This document shows, piece by piece, positions 49,587 through 59,373 of a DNA stretch of 64,000 nucleotides. Made by a program: the position numbers and the translations under genes. Within the stretch, counting starts at the first letter, position 1, and every line of letters starts with the position of its first letter. Source of the stretch: JACCZX01 sp963801035 (GTDB lineage Bacteria; Pseudomonadota; Gammaproteobacteria; Burkholderiales; Burkholderiaceae_F); contig CAWDDF010000007.1 in assembly GCA_963801035.1 (NCBI GenBank), forward strand, positions 372,001 through 436,000, written 5' to 3'. The notes under the pieces were generated by a model. That model was not told the origin of the DNA. It did no database searches and worked only from the letters and a program-made list of their open reading frames with translations.

Positions 49587-50942
49587 CTAGAGCTGCTTTA
49601 GCAGAACCTGTGATCGGCGCTGCCAGTTGTACATGTTCTGTCGCTGCTGCGGTAACTCTTCGATCGTTGCTGGCCGATAGCCACGCTTGATGAAAAAGTG
49701 GGCAGTGCGCGTCGTCAGCACGAACAGCTTCGTTATGCCTGCCGCCTTCGCACGCGCTTCAATGCGTCGCATCAGCCTTTCGCCATCGCCGTATGCCTGA
49801 TAGTCTGGGTGCACGGTGAGACACGCGAGCTCGCCCATCTGCTCGCGCGGGAATGGATACAACGCCGCGCACCCGAAAATAAAGCCATCATGCTCGAGCA
49901 CGACGAAGCGATCGATCTCGCGCTCGATCAGCTCGCGGGGCCGCTTGACTAGCGTGCCGTCGGCTTCCAATGGCTCGATCAGCTTGATGATGCCGCCGAC
50001 GTCGTCGGGCGTCGCGTCGCGCAGCTGTTCGAGGTCTTCGGATGCGACCATTGTGCCGACCCCGTCATGCGTAAAGAGCTCTGCAAGGACGCTGCCGTCA
50101 AGCGCGTACGAAAGAATGTGCGCGCGCGCAACGCCGCCCTTCAGTGCCTTGACCGCGTAGCGCAGGTTAAACGCGGCGTCGGGTTTGATTTCGCCGCTGG
50201 CAAGCAACGCTTCGGCCGACTGCACCGTCAGCTCGCTCAGCAATTCACCATCGGCGCCGCGTACGCCTTCGGTTTCCGTCAGCAAGATGAGCTTGTCCGC
50301 TTTCACCGCGATGGCAACGGCACATGCCGTGTCTTCCATCGTCAGGTTGAACGCTTCACCTGTCGGCGAAAAGCCGAGCGGTGATAACAACACGATCGCG
50401 CCGTTCGACAAGGTCACGCGCAACGCATCGGCGTCGACCTTGCGCACCACGCCGGTTAGCTCGTAATCAATTCCATCGATCACTCCGAGTGGGCGCGCGG
50501 TGACGAAATTGCCGCTTACCACCCGTACCCGCGAGTGCGCCATCGGCGTGGATGGCAGTCCCTGCGAAAACGCCGCTTCGATATCGAGACGAATCTCGCC
50601 CGAAGCCTCCTTGGCGCATTCGAGCGCAGCAGCATCCGTGATGCGAACGTCATTCTCGAATCGTGACGCAACGCCCTTTAGCGCCAGCTGCGCCTGGACC
50701 TGGGGGCGCGATCCATGAACCACCAGCAAACGAATCCCCATCGCATTAAGCAGCGATAGGTCCTGCACCAGCGCGACCAGACGACCCGCGTCGATAAGAC
50801 CGCCGGCAAAACCGACGACGAACGTTCGACCACGGTGCGCGTGCACGTAAGGTGCAACTTCGCGAAGCCATGAAACGAATCGTGCATGGTCACTACCACC
50901 CTCAGTTGAAGCAATCGGCGCTGTGGTGGCGGTGTCGTTCAT
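49587..50942 (-). CDS. argA: Amino-acid N-acetyltransferase (N-acetylglutamate synthase)
   Basis: ArgA acetylates glutamate, the first step of arginine synthesis, and is normally inhibited by arginine. This protein of about 451 residues has an N-terminal amino-acid-kinase-like domain (FVVGFAGGLIDAGRL, LLVVHGSRPQVQAQL) and a C-terminal GNAT domain (MGELACLTVHPDYQAYGDGE, then LTTRTAHFFIKRGYRP). The ATG at 50942 is preferred; the frame extends upstream to 51086 and would overlap the divergent hrpA start. It is followed by yggX. Confidence 0.92.
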   Translation of the reverse strand: MNDTATTAPIASTEGGSDHARFVSWLREVAPYVHAHRGRTFVVGFAGGLIDAGRLVALVQDLSLLNAMGIRLLVVHGSRPQVQAQLALKGVASRFENDVRITDAAALECAKEASGEIRLDIEAAFSQGLPSTPMAHSRVRVVSGNFVTARPLGVIDGIDYELTGVVRKVDADALRVTLSNGAIVLLSPLGFSPTGEAFNLTMEDTACAVAIAVKADKLILLTETEGVRGADGELLSELTVQSAEALLASGEIKPDAAFNLRYAVKALKGGVARAHILSYALDGSVLAELFTHDGVGTMVASEDLEQLRDATPDDVGGIIKLIEPLEADGTLVKRPRELIEREIDRFVVLEHDGFIFGCAALYPFPREQMGELACLTVHPDYQAYGDGERLMRRIEARAKAAGITKLFVLTTRTAHFFIKRGYRPATIEELPQQRQNMYNWQRRSQVLLKQL

Positions 50943-51056
50943 TCGCAAAAGTATACTTATCGTCATGCGAAGCGACGGCGCCACAACGGCGCACTCGTCC
51001 ATCGTCGACATAAGGTCAATCCGATGAGAACGTCGCGCTGATCGCGCGGCGAACCG

Positions 51057-54000
51057 ATGCAGCCACCGTTTATACGCAACGCGCAAGGGTCGCGCAGGCC
51101 CGCTCGTCGTCGCGCACCGCTGCCGGTTATCACGTTCCCTGAAGATCTTCCCGTTTCCGGCGCGCGCGAGGAGATCGCACGCGCCATGGAGTCAAGTCAG
51201 GTTGTCATCGTTAGCGGGGAAACAGGGTCCGGAAAGACAACCCAGCTACCGAAGATTTGTCTGTCGCTGGGACGCGGCAGTGACGCGCTGATCGGTCACA
51301 CGCAGCCGCGTCGTATCGCAGCCTCGAGTATTGCAAAGCGGATCGCAGCCGAGCTTGGCACCGAGCCAGGACAAGTAGTGGGCTACAAGATCCGCTTTAC
51401 CGATCGGACTCAGCCAGATGCTTCGATCAAGCTGATGACAGACGGCATCCTGCTGGCAGAAACGCAGGGTGACCCGCTGCTGCGTGCGTACGACACGCTG
51501 ATCATCGATGAGGCGCACGAGCGCTCGTTAAACATCGACTTTCTGCTTGGATATCTAAAGCAGTTGCTTGATGAAAACAAGCGTCCCGATCTGAAAGTGA
51601 TCATCACGTCCGCGACGATCGACGCGAGCCGGTTTGCGCAGCACTTTGCCACTGCAACCGGTCCGGCACCGATCATTGAGGTCTCGGGTCGGCTGTATCC
51701 AGTCGAGCTGCGCTATCGACCAGTGGTCGACGCGGCCGACGCAGACGATGTCGACGACCGGACGTTGATGCAGGCGATTGCTGATGCGGTCGACGAACTG
51801 GCCGGTATCGGCAGTGGCGATGTGCTGGTCTTCCTTCCGGGAGAGCGCGAAATACGCGAGGCCGCCGAAGTGTTGCGCAAGCATCATCCTGCAGGCACAG
51901 ACATCTTGCCGCTTTACGCGCGGCTATCGGCCGAAGAACAGGAGAGGGTGTTCAAGCCAAGGTCGCGTGCACGGCGCATCGTGCTCGCTACCAATGTTGC
52001 CGAGACCTCACTGACGGTGCCGGGGGTTCGCTACGTTGTCGACACCGGGCTTGCGCGTGTGAAGCGCTACTCCTATCGCAACAAGGTCGAGCAGTTGCAG
52101 GTCGAACCCATTTCTCAGGCGGCAGCGAATCAACGCGCGGGCCGTTGCGGTCGCGTCGCCGACGGCGTTTGCATCCGCCTTTACAGCGAAGAAGACTATT
52201 CCAAGCGCACACGCTTCACCGATCCCGAGGTTCAGCGATCGTCTCTCGCAGCCGTCATCCTGCGGATGAAATCGCTCGGGCTCGGCGACGTGGCGAAGTT
52301 TCCGTTTGTTGAGCCGCCACCAGGGCGTGCGATCGCAGATGGTTATCAGTTGCTGGCCGAGCTCAATGCGGTCGACGGTCGCAACGAGCTCACGCCGATC
52401 GGCCGCGAGCTCGCAAAGCTACCGCTCGATCCGAGGGTAGGACGCATGCTGCTGGCTGCGCGCGAGCAGCAATGTCTGCGGGAGATGCTCGTGATCGCCT
52501 CTGCGTTGTCGGTTCAGGATCCGCGCGAGCGCCCGTTGGAAGCACAGGAGGCTGCCGACAACGCGCACCGCAGATTCGCTGATGACAAGAGCGATTTCTT
52601 GTCTTTCGTAAAGCTGTGGGCCTTCGTGCAGGACAGGATCGATCACAAGAAGTCGAATCGAAAACTGACCGACGAGTTCAAGAGTCACTTTCTCAGTCCA
52701 CGTCGCGTTCGCGAATGGATCGACGTGCATACGCAGCTGGCGACGATTGCCAGCGAGCACGGTTGGCGCATCAACCCATCGCCTGCGACGTTCGAGCAGG
52801 TTCACGTCGCGTTGCTTGCAGGGCTGCTGGGCAATATCGGGACGCGTATTGCGGAGGCCGAGCGGGGCGAGCCACCGTTCGCCGGTGCGCGCGGCATCAA
52901 GTTCTTTATCTGGCCCGGGTCGGCGCTGCTGAAAAAAGCGGGCCGATGGATCGTCGCTGCCGAGCTGGTCGAGACGGCGCGCCTGTACGCGCGGATCATC
53001 GCCACCATAGAACCGGGTTGGCTCGAACGCGTTGGCGCGCATTTATTAAAGAAGAGCCATACCGATCCGCATTGGGAAAAGAAGCGCGGCGAAGTCGTCG
53101 CATTCGAACGTGCAACGCTTTACGGGCTGACGGTCTATGCGCAGCGTCGGGTTGCATTCGGCTCAATCAACGCGGCGCAGGCGCGAGATCTGTTCATTCG
53201 TGAAGCGCTCGTCGCAGGCGAATTTGAAACGCGTGCGCCATTTTTAGCGCACAACCTGAGGTTGATCCGGCAGATTCGCGAGCTGGAGCACAAGGCGCGG
53301 CGGCTCGACGTCCTGGTCGATGACGAGTTGATCTTTGCATTCTATGAGCGCTTGATTCCGCCGGACGTCAATACAGGCGTGTCGTTTGAACGCTGGCGTG
53401 CGGAGGCAGAGCGCAGCGATCCGAAGCTGCTGTTTTTGTCGCGCGACGAGGTGATGAGGCATCAGGCGGCCGGAGTCACCACCGATCTGTTTCCTAAGCA
53501 GATGGCTTTGCAAGGCATTGGCGGCGAGCTGCGCTTGCCGCTCGATTATCACTTCGAGCCCGGTAGCCCGCGCGACGGCGTCACAGTGACTGTGCCGTTG
53601 ATCGCGCTGAATCAAATCGATGCGGAGCAATGTGAGTGGCTGGTACCGGGCATGCTGAAAGAAAAAGTGCAATTGTTACTTAAGTCCCTGCCACAGAAAC
53701 TGCGTCGTCATCTCGTGCCGCTTCCCGACTACGCAGCCGCGTTTACTGGACGCGCCGGCGCTTACGCCTCACAGTCGCTAATCGGCGCGCTGATCTCGGA
53801 TGTTCGAAACGAGCGCAGCCTCGTTTGTCAGCCTGCCGATTTCAAGCGCGAATCGTTGCCGGCGCATTTGCAAATGAACTTCAAGGTAGTCGACGAGCAC
53901 GGCCGGCAGCTTGCAATGGGGCGGAACCTTGCGCAGCTGCGCGCGGAGCTCGGTGGACAGGTGCGCGCGACGTTTCAGCGAGTCGCCCAGCGCGAGGCGG

Positions 54001-54884
54001 TGTCCGATAAATTGCACGATCGAATAGTCGATTGGGATTTCGGCAAGTTACCCGAGGTGCTCGAGCTGCAGCGCGACGGCCAGGCGCTGCTCGGCTATCC
54101 GGCGCTTGTCGATCACGTGACGCATTGCTCGATAGAGGTATTCGACACGCCTGCGCGCGCTGGTCTCGAGCATCGCGCCGGCTTGCGCCGCCTGTTCCGG
54201 CTGGTGTTGAAAGACCAGGTTAAATTTCTCGAGAAGAGTCTGGCGAACCTGCAGATGACGCAAGTCCGCGCCTCGACGATCGCGTGGCTGTCAGCAACCT
54301 TCCCGAGTTACGACCAGCTGCGCGAGCAAATCGTCACGGCGGCGCTCGATCGCACATGTCTGGGTTTTCCGTTGCCGGCCGATCGAGCGTCGTTTGTCCA
54401 GCGCAAAGAAGAAGCACGCGGCAAGCTCAGTCTGATAGCACAGGAGCTGGCACGACTGATAGCAGCGATCGTCGAGCAGGCTGCAACGATCGCGCGAAGG
54501 CTGACTGCACTCAAAGCGTTCCCGCGGCTGGTGGCTGATGTCGAACAGCAGCTGTCTCAGCTTTTCGCACCGCAGTTCATCGTCACGACTCCGCCCCAGC
54601 AGCTTTCTCAGTTTCCGCGCTATTTAAAGGCGATCGAGTTGCGGATGGACAAAGCAAAAGGCGATCCGGCGCGGGATACCGCGAGGACCAACGAACTTCA
54701 GGCGCTGGTGCTGCCGTGGCAGCGCACGGTCAGTGCGCGTAAGGGTGTCAGCGACCCCCGACTGGAAGAGTTTCGCTGGCTGCTCGAGGAGCTACGCGTT
54801 TCGCTTTTCGCTCAGGAATTGAAGACGCCGATGCCGGTCAGCGTCAAGCGCTTGCAAAAATTTTGGGAAAGCGCAAACCGGTGA
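51057..54884 (+). CDS. hrpA: ATP-dependent RNA helicase HrpA (DEAH box)
   Basis: This 1275-residue helicase shows motif I GETGSGKTTQ, Ia GHTQPRRIAA, II DEAH within IDEAHERSLN, III ITSATIDASRF, V ATNVAETSLTVPGVRYVVDTG and VI QRAGRCGRV. The winged-helix, ratchet and OB-fold regions follow, then a long HrpA-specific C-terminal part (DUF3418). HrpA resolves stalled ribosomes and unwinds structured RNA. The length matches full-size HrpA. It is divergent from argA. Confidence 0.94.
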   Translation: MQPPFIRNAQGSRRPARRRAPLPVITFPEDLPVSGAREEIARAMESSQVVIVSGETGSGKTTQLPKICLSLGRGSDALIGHTQPRRIAASSIAKRIAAELGTEPGQVVGYKIRFTDRTQPDASIKLMTDGILLAETQGDPLLRAYDTLIIDEAHERSLNIDFLLGYLKQLLDENKRPDLKVIITSATIDASRFAQHFATATGPAPIIEVSGRLYPVELRYRPVVDAADADDVDDRTLMQAIADAVDELAGIGSGDVLVFLPGEREIREAAEVLRKHHPAGTDILPLYARLSAEEQERVFKPRSRARRIVLATNVAETSLTVPGVRYVVDTGLARVKRYSYRNKVEQLQVEPISQAAANQRAGRCGRVADGVCIRLYSEEDYSKRTRFTDPEVQRSSLAAVILRMKSLGLGDVAKFPFVEPPPGRAIADGYQLLAELNAVDGRNELTPIGRELAKLPLDPRVGRMLLAAREQQCLREMLVIASALSVQDPRERPLEAQEAADNAHRRFADDKSDFLSFVKLWAFVQDRIDHKKSNRKLTDEFKSHFLSPRRVREWIDVHTQLATIASEHGWRINPSPATFEQVHVALLAGLLGNIGTRIAEAERGEPPFAGARGIKFFIWPGSALLKKAGRWIVAAELVETARLYARIIATIEPGWLERVGAHLLKKSHTDPHWEKKRGEVVAFERATLYGLTVYAQRRVAFGSINAAQARDLFIREALVAGEFETRAPFLAHNLRLIRQIRELEHKARRLDVLVDDELIFAFYERLIPPDVNTGVSFERWRAEAERSDPKLLFLSRDEVMRHQAAGVTTDLFPKQMALQGIGGELRLPLDYHFEPGSPRDGVTVTVPLIALNQIDAEQCEWLVPGMLKEKVQLLLKSLPQKLRRHLVPLPDYAAAFTGRAGAYASQSLIGALISDVRNERSLVCQPADFKRESLPAHLQMNFKVVDEHGRQLAMGRNLAQLRAELGGQVRATFQRVAQREAVSDKLHDRIVDWDFGKLPEVLELQRDGQALLGYPALVDHVTHCSIEVFDTPARAGLEHRAGLRRLFRLVLKDQVKFLEKSLANLQMTQVRASTIAWLSATFPSYDQLREQIVTAALDRTCLGFPLPADRASFVQRKEEARGKLSLIAQELARLIAAIVEQAATIARRLTALKAFPRLVADVEQQLSQLFAPQFIVTTPPQQLSQFPRYLKAIELRMDKAKGDPARDTARTNELQALVLPWQRTVSARKGVSDPRLEEFRWLLEELRVSLFAQELKTPMPVSVKRLQKFWESANR

Positions 54885-54910
54885 TGCTCAGGCAGGTCCG
54901 CGCGAATCGA

Positions 54911-55513
54911 TCAAGTCGAGGATTTTGAACCGCTTCGATCCGGGCCGCGGCGATTTCCACGCTGATCGTCCGGGCCTTTTTCGATATCGAAACTGAATTC
55001 GCGCACCAGTTGGCCGTCGATATAGACGCGCATTTTGTGCGCACCTAACGGATCGCCCGGCGCATAACGCCATTCGTTCGCGATAAAGCCAAGCCGAGTG
55101 GGAATGATGCGCTCGGTTACCGCAGTCTTGCGGTCCGGCGAAATACTGAAAATCCCCATCGCCTCGCCCGGACCCCAGGTCGGCGGTGCCTCGGGCAATT
55201 CAAATTCCTCGCGCCATACGACGGTGGGTTTGGTGGTCTTGAAAAGGATGTACCAACCGTAAGGGGCAGCGGGAATCGCCGGGAACTTATCGGTCTCGTA
55301 CAGCAGCCGACGGCCGGCGGGATCCGCACCGAACACACCGAACTGCGCCGTTACGACTTGCACGTCGGCCGCGGGTGTCGCTGCCGCAGCGGGCGTCTTA
55401 AATTCGCCGTGAGCCTCTTTGCCTGTACTGTCGCTCGCTACGTTCTGCGATGCGCAGCCGGCGGCCATCAGTGCGGCGGCCAAAACACTAATTGACTTAA
55501 CGCCGGATGCCAT
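54911..55513 (-). CDS. Putative lipoprotein of unknown function
   Basis: This 200-residue protein has a lipoprotein signal (VKSISVLAAALMAAGC) with lipobox AAGC, then an Ala/Thr-rich linker. A beta-rich domain begins near residue 50 with VVTAQFGVFGADPAGRRLLY and contains a Trp-rich block (TVVWREEFELPEAPPTWGPG). The C-terminus is polar and rich in Arg, Gly and Ser. The family was not recognised. It lies convergent to hrpA, with the stop 26 bp from the hrpA end, and alone in a transcription unit. Confidence 0.7.
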   Translation of the reverse strand: MASGVKSISVLAAALMAAGCASQNVASDSTGKEAHGEFKTPAAAATPAADVQVVTAQFGVFGADPAGRRLLYETDKFPAIPAAPYGWYILFKTTKPTVVWREEFELPEAPPTWGPGEAMGIFSISPDRKTAVTERIIPTRLGFIANEWRYAPGDPLGAHKMRVYIDGQLVREFSFDIEKGPDDQRGNRRGPDRSGSKSST

Positions 55514-55765
55514 CGTCTACCTCCGAAATAACGGCCGGTGCTTATAGGCCGTTTGATTAAAACATAGCAAAGATGCGGCCCATCGTTCGGAAAGCCGGAT
55601 TCGCGCCTACCGTCCCTGCGCTTTGGACCGCTGAAGCGCCCGCGCGTTGCATGCTTTCCCGGTTGCAATCGTTGTCTCAATTAGAATTTAAGGCACAGGG
55701 AGAGTTCGCGTGACGCCCCATCAAAATAAGTTTATCCCCTTGTTGCGCGCTCTGAGGGGTCGTAC

Positions 55766-56584
55766 ATGACGGCGCCACAGCGTTGCGTGCGCTTCGGTTT
55801 GGTGATCGTCGGTGATGAGATTTTGTCCGGAAAGCGCGAGGACAAACATCTGAGCAAGGTGATCGAACTGTTGCGTGCGCGAGGCCTGCGACTCGCCTGG
55901 TCACACTACATAGGAGATGATCGCGACGCACTGACCGCTTTGTATTGCCGTACGTTTGCGAGCGACGACGTCGTTATCAGCTGCGGTGGGATCGGCGCTA
56001 CACCCGACGATCACACGCGGCAAGCGGCTGCTGCCGCTCTCGGGCTTTCGCTGCACCTGCACCCGCAGGCGGCTGCGCTAATTTCCGAGCGCTGCGCAGA
56101 GATGGCAAAAAAGGGCCATGGCAGCGCCGACATGAGCACTCCGGAAAATCAGCAGCGTTTGAGGATGGGTGACTTCCCGGCAGGTGCAGCGATCATTCCA
56201 AACCCATTCAACCGCATCCCAGGTTTCGCTATGCGCAATCATTGGTTCCTCCCGGGCTTTCCGGTGATGGCGTGGCCAATGATTGAATGGGTGCTCGACA
56301 CTCACTATTCCCAGTACTTCAACAGTCATACGAGCGTCGAGCACTCGCTGATCGTCTTTGAGGTTGCGGAATCGCTGCTGACTCCGCTGATGGAAGATGT
56401 CGAACTCCGTTTTCCTGGAGTGCACTCGTTCAGCCTGCCGTCAGTGGGCGATGGCGCTGACGGGAAGCCAGCGCGCCGGCACGTTGAACTCGGCGTGCGG
56501 GGTGCGGAGGAGGTCCTCGTCGAGCGCGCGTTTAGAGAGTTACGTGCAGGTGTCGTGGCTCTAGGCGCTGAGGTCAGTCAGTAA
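55766..56584 (+). CDS. CinA-like molybdopterin-binding-domain protein
   Basis: This 272-residue protein contains a MoaB/Mog-type domain. It starts FGLVIVGDEILSGKREDKH and has VISCGGIGATPDDHTRQAAA, the nucleotide or pterin-binding blocks of the competence-damage CinA/MoCF fold. The C-terminal nicotinamide-nucleotide amidase domain of full CinA is absent; an unrelated 80-residue tail is present. Such short forms in betaproteobacteria are annotated as molybdopterin-binding or FAD synthetase-like proteins. The hybrid kinase gene starts within its stop codon (TAATG). Confidence 0.78.
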   Translation: MTAPQRCVRFGLVIVGDEILSGKREDKHLSKVIELLRARGLRLAWSHYIGDDRDALTALYCRTFASDDVVISCGGIGATPDDHTRQAAAAALGLSLHLHPQAAALISERCAEMAKKGHGSADMSTPENQQRLRMGDFPAGAAIIPNPFNRIPGFAMRNHWFLPGFPVMAWPMIEWVLDTHYSQYFNSHTSVEHSLIVFEVAESLLTPLMEDVELRFPGVHSFSLPSVGDGADGKPARRHVELGVRGAEEVLVERAFRELRAGVVALGAEVSQ

Positions 56585-59115
56585 TGCGCTTGTTACTTAC
56601 GAGGCTCGCTGCGCCGCTCGGCGTCTTGGCGCAGGGCCGTTGGGGTTTTGGTCTTCGACAGGCAGCCATCGTTCTGATCGCGACGGTCATAGCGATGGGC
56701 GTGCGGAATCTTTTGACGCCCTGGCTTGGCCACGGACTGCCCTTTATTACTGCGTTTCCCGCGATCGCCATCGTCGCGTTCTTCTCCGGTATCACAACGG
56801 GTGCGATGACTGCGCTAGGGTGTGCACTGTGGCTGTTCGCGCCGTGGACTCCGCCGACTCTCGCGTCCGATTTCGGCTGGGAGGAATTTGCCACCTTCAT
56901 CCCGGCCGCATTCCTTGTCGCGTTTTTTAGCGGACAGGGACGCGATGAAGCGGCAGCGGCAACGGCGGCCGCCACGGAGACTGCATCGGCGCAACTCACC
57001 GTGCGCTCGCTTCGCTTGTCCATGTTGATGGCAGTCATCCTTCCGACGCTGCTTTTCATGGTGGCCGCCGCCATCTTCTATGGGCAAGCGTTTGACGACG
57101 CACGATTGCGGGTTGATCGCGAAGCACGCATCGCGCAGGAGCATGCCTCAAAGATCATGGAGAACAACGAATCGATGACCCGCGCTGTTCTCGATTTCGT
57201 GGCAAGAATGGCACCGGAAGACGTATCTGCGAACGAACGAGAGCTGCATGCAAGGCTCGCGGCGCTGGGTTCGAAGCTGCCACAAGTGCAATCGATGACG
57301 CTACTCGATGCGGCTGGTAAGGCCGTAGCGTCGAATCGTTTTTTCCCTGTGCCGAAAATCGATGCGTCCGATCGCGAGTATTTTCGTTGGCATCAGTCAG
57401 GTCAGCCTGGAATTTACGTCAGCGAGACGCTCGTTTCGCGAACGACCGGCGAGACGTTTTTCGACGTGTCGCAACGCTGGGATCACAACGGCACATTTGC
57501 CGGCGTGCTTTCAATTTCTCTTTACCCCGCCTACTTCAACGAGTTTTACCGCGGCATGGCGCATGACGCGCCCGGCCTGATGGTGATGTTGACGCGCAGC
57601 GACGGTGCGGTTCTTGCGCGTTGGCCTTCGGTGCCGCCTGACAAAACGCGACTCGGCAGCGACAGTGCGCTATTGAAGGCAATGGCCCACGGCGAGGTGC
57701 AGGGACGCATGGAAGGTGCCTCGGCGGTCGATGGCGAGGATCGCATAAACGCGTTTCGTCGGCTGGAGCGCTATCCGATCTACGTTCAGGCCGGTGTGGA
57801 TCGAGAAGCAATCATCGCCGGCTGGCAGCGGCAACTTGCGGTGCTGGCGGCTTTCACCTTTCCGATCTCGATGGCACTGGTATATGTCGTGTGGGTCGCG
57901 CTGCGACGGACCCGGCGCGAGTTAGCCGCCCAGCAGAGCCTGCAGCGCGAGATTGAACAAAGAGCCCGCATCGAGAACGCGCTGCACCACGTGCAGAAGC
58001 TCGAGGCATTGGGAAGATTGACCGGAGGCGTCGCGCACGACTTCAACAACCTGCTGACGATCGTAAGCAACAACCTGCACCTGATGCGCCGTCTCGATAC
58101 GAAAATGTCAGACAACAAGCAACTCGCGGCAATCGGACGCGCCGTTGCGTCGGGCGAGAGGCTGACCCGGCAACTGTTGGCGTTTGCGCGGCGCCAGCCG
58201 CTGCAACCCGAAGTCGTGTCACTTCAGGAGCGCCTGCCCGCGCTGCTGGCGCTGATTGCGCCGACGCTCGGGCCACGCATCGAGTCGTCGGTCGAAGTCG
58301 ACCCCAAAACGAAAGCGATCCTCGTCGATCCTGCGGAGCTCGAGCTCTCCATCATCAATCTGGCGGTCAACGCGAAGGACGCGATGCCTGATGGCGGGCG
58401 CTTCAAACTCAGTGCGCGCAACGCGTCGCGTGCCGAGGTCGATATTGCCGGAGAGTTCGTTGTTCTGACGGTCGCAGACACCGGCATTGGCATCGACCCT
58501 GAGCTGACCGAGCGCATCTTCGAACCATTTTTCACCACCAAACCTTCAGGGCAGGGCACCGGACTTGGGCTGAGCCAGGTCTATGGGCTGTGCGCACAGG
58601 CGGGAGGTAGCGCGCGCATCGACTCGGCGCCCGGAGAAGGCACGCGGGTGAGTCTGTACCTACCTGCCACCGATCCGGTGCCGTCGGTGGTTGCTCTGGC
58701 CAAGCCGGATGATCGGAGGCTTGACTGCAACATACTGCTTGTGGAAGACAACGAGGAAGTCGCGGCGGCCACGCAGCCGCTGTTACAAACGGTGGGATGC
58801 ACCGTGAGATGGGCGCCTAGCGGAGACGAGGCGCGGGCGATGATTGACGCGGAGCCGACCAGGTTCGACATTGTGCTGAGCGATATGGCGATGCCTGGTG
58901 AGTTGCACGGCCTCGGGCTTGCCGAATATCTGCGCAAGCGTCATCCGGAAATTCAGGTCGTACTGATGACTGGATACACCAATCAACTGCAGGAAGCGTT
59001 GGCACGCCGCTTTACCGTGCTGGCGAAGCCATGCCCGCCGGACCTGCTGGTAAACGCGATGCGGGATGCGATTCACCGCCGCAGAGCGCCTAAGGTCGCC
59101 ACATTGGAAGAGTAG
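56584..59115 (+). CDS. Hybrid membrane sensor kinase with C-terminal receiver domain
   Basis: This protein has 843 residues. The N-terminal membrane region of about four helices resembles DUF4118/MASE-type sensors (ATVIAMGVRNLLTPW, PFITAFPAIAIVAFFSG). A further helix is followed by a Cache-like periplasmic loop (IDASDREYFRWHQSGQPGIY), then a helix near 410. The kinase core has H-box GVAHDFNNLLTIVSNNLHL, N-box NLAVNAKDAM and GQGTGLGLSQVYG. The receiver domain NILLVEDNEEVAAA has its phospho-acceptor in VLSDMAMPG. No output regulator is adjacent. The ATG overlaps the stop of the CinA-like gene. Confidence 0.88.
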   Translation: MRLLLTRLAAPLGVLAQGRWGFGLRQAAIVLIATVIAMGVRNLLTPWLGHGLPFITAFPAIAIVAFFSGITTGAMTALGCALWLFAPWTPPTLASDFGWEEFATFIPAAFLVAFFSGQGRDEAAAATAAATETASAQLTVRSLRLSMLMAVILPTLLFMVAAAIFYGQAFDDARLRVDREARIAQEHASKIMENNESMTRAVLDFVARMAPEDVSANERELHARLAALGSKLPQVQSMTLLDAAGKAVASNRFFPVPKIDASDREYFRWHQSGQPGIYVSETLVSRTTGETFFDVSQRWDHNGTFAGVLSISLYPAYFNEFYRGMAHDAPGLMVMLTRSDGAVLARWPSVPPDKTRLGSDSALLKAMAHGEVQGRMEGASAVDGEDRINAFRRLERYPIYVQAGVDREAIIAGWQRQLAVLAAFTFPISMALVYVVWVALRRTRRELAAQQSLQREIEQRARIENALHHVQKLEALGRLTGGVAHDFNNLLTIVSNNLHLMRRLDTKMSDNKQLAAIGRAVASGERLTRQLLAFARRQPLQPEVVSLQERLPALLALIAPTLGPRIESSVEVDPKTKAILVDPAELELSIINLAVNAKDAMPDGGRFKLSARNASRAEVDIAGEFVVLTVADTGIGIDPELTERIFEPFFTTKPSGQGTGLGLSQVYGLCAQAGGSARIDSAPGEGTRVSLYLPATDPVPSVVALAKPDDRRLDCNILLVEDNEEVAAATQPLLQTVGCTVRWAPSGDEARAMIDAEPTRFDIVLSDMAMPGELHGLGLAEYLRKRHPEIQVVLMTGYTNQLQEALARRFTVLAKPCPPDLLVNAMRDAIHRRRAPKVATLEE

Positions 59116-59147
59116 TACCGATGAATCACGCGACAGAGCCCGCGCAT

Positions 59148-59177
59148 AAAAAAAGCCCGATCTCGTGAGATCGGGCT
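59148..59177 (-). terminator. Rho-independent terminator of the phasin transcript
   Basis: On the minus strand AGCCCGATCTC and GAGATCGGGCT form an 11-bp stem followed by seven T. It lies about 195 bp after the phasin stop and is not followed by T on the plus strand. Confidence 0.88.
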
Positions 59178-59330
59178 CGGAAAGCACCACCCAAGGAGGA
59201 GACAGAGAGTCCGGGGGTGAACCCAGACAGTGGTGCCAAGGAGACCGTTACAGTGACTTTGTACGCGCCTTCACTGGTCGGCAAGCGCGAAGTTGATCAG
59301 GTTTTTCTGCCAACTTCGTGCTTTTCACAG
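59148..59330 (-). ncRNA. Candidate structured 3' UTR or small RNA downstream of the phasin gene
   Basis: The 195-bp region between phasin stop and terminator is rich in structure. It contains a perfect 8-bp inverted repeat CGAAGTTG / CAACTTCG (59288-59318), a 7-bp stem GCACCAC / GTGGTGC (59184-59190 with 59230-59236), and two copies of the anti-Shine-Dalgarno-like CTCCTTGG on the minus strand (59191-59198 and 59236-59243). Ending in an intrinsic terminator, it could release a regulatory RNA by processing. There is no direct evidence of expression. Confidence 0.3.
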
Positions 59331-59373
59331 CGCCTTGGGTGACTACTAAGTATTGAAAATAAGAACTGATGGA

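Noticed and set aside
48904..49590. Several open frames of 90-175 codons across repeat copies B and C
   Set aside because: They are by-products of GC-rich hairpins in both orientations; similar frames recur because the repeat recurs. The real gene here is yggX on the minus strand.
50943..51086. N-terminal extension of argA upstream of 50942
   Set aside because: It is not part of the family fold and would overlap the divergent hrpA start; the Met at 50942 is adequate.
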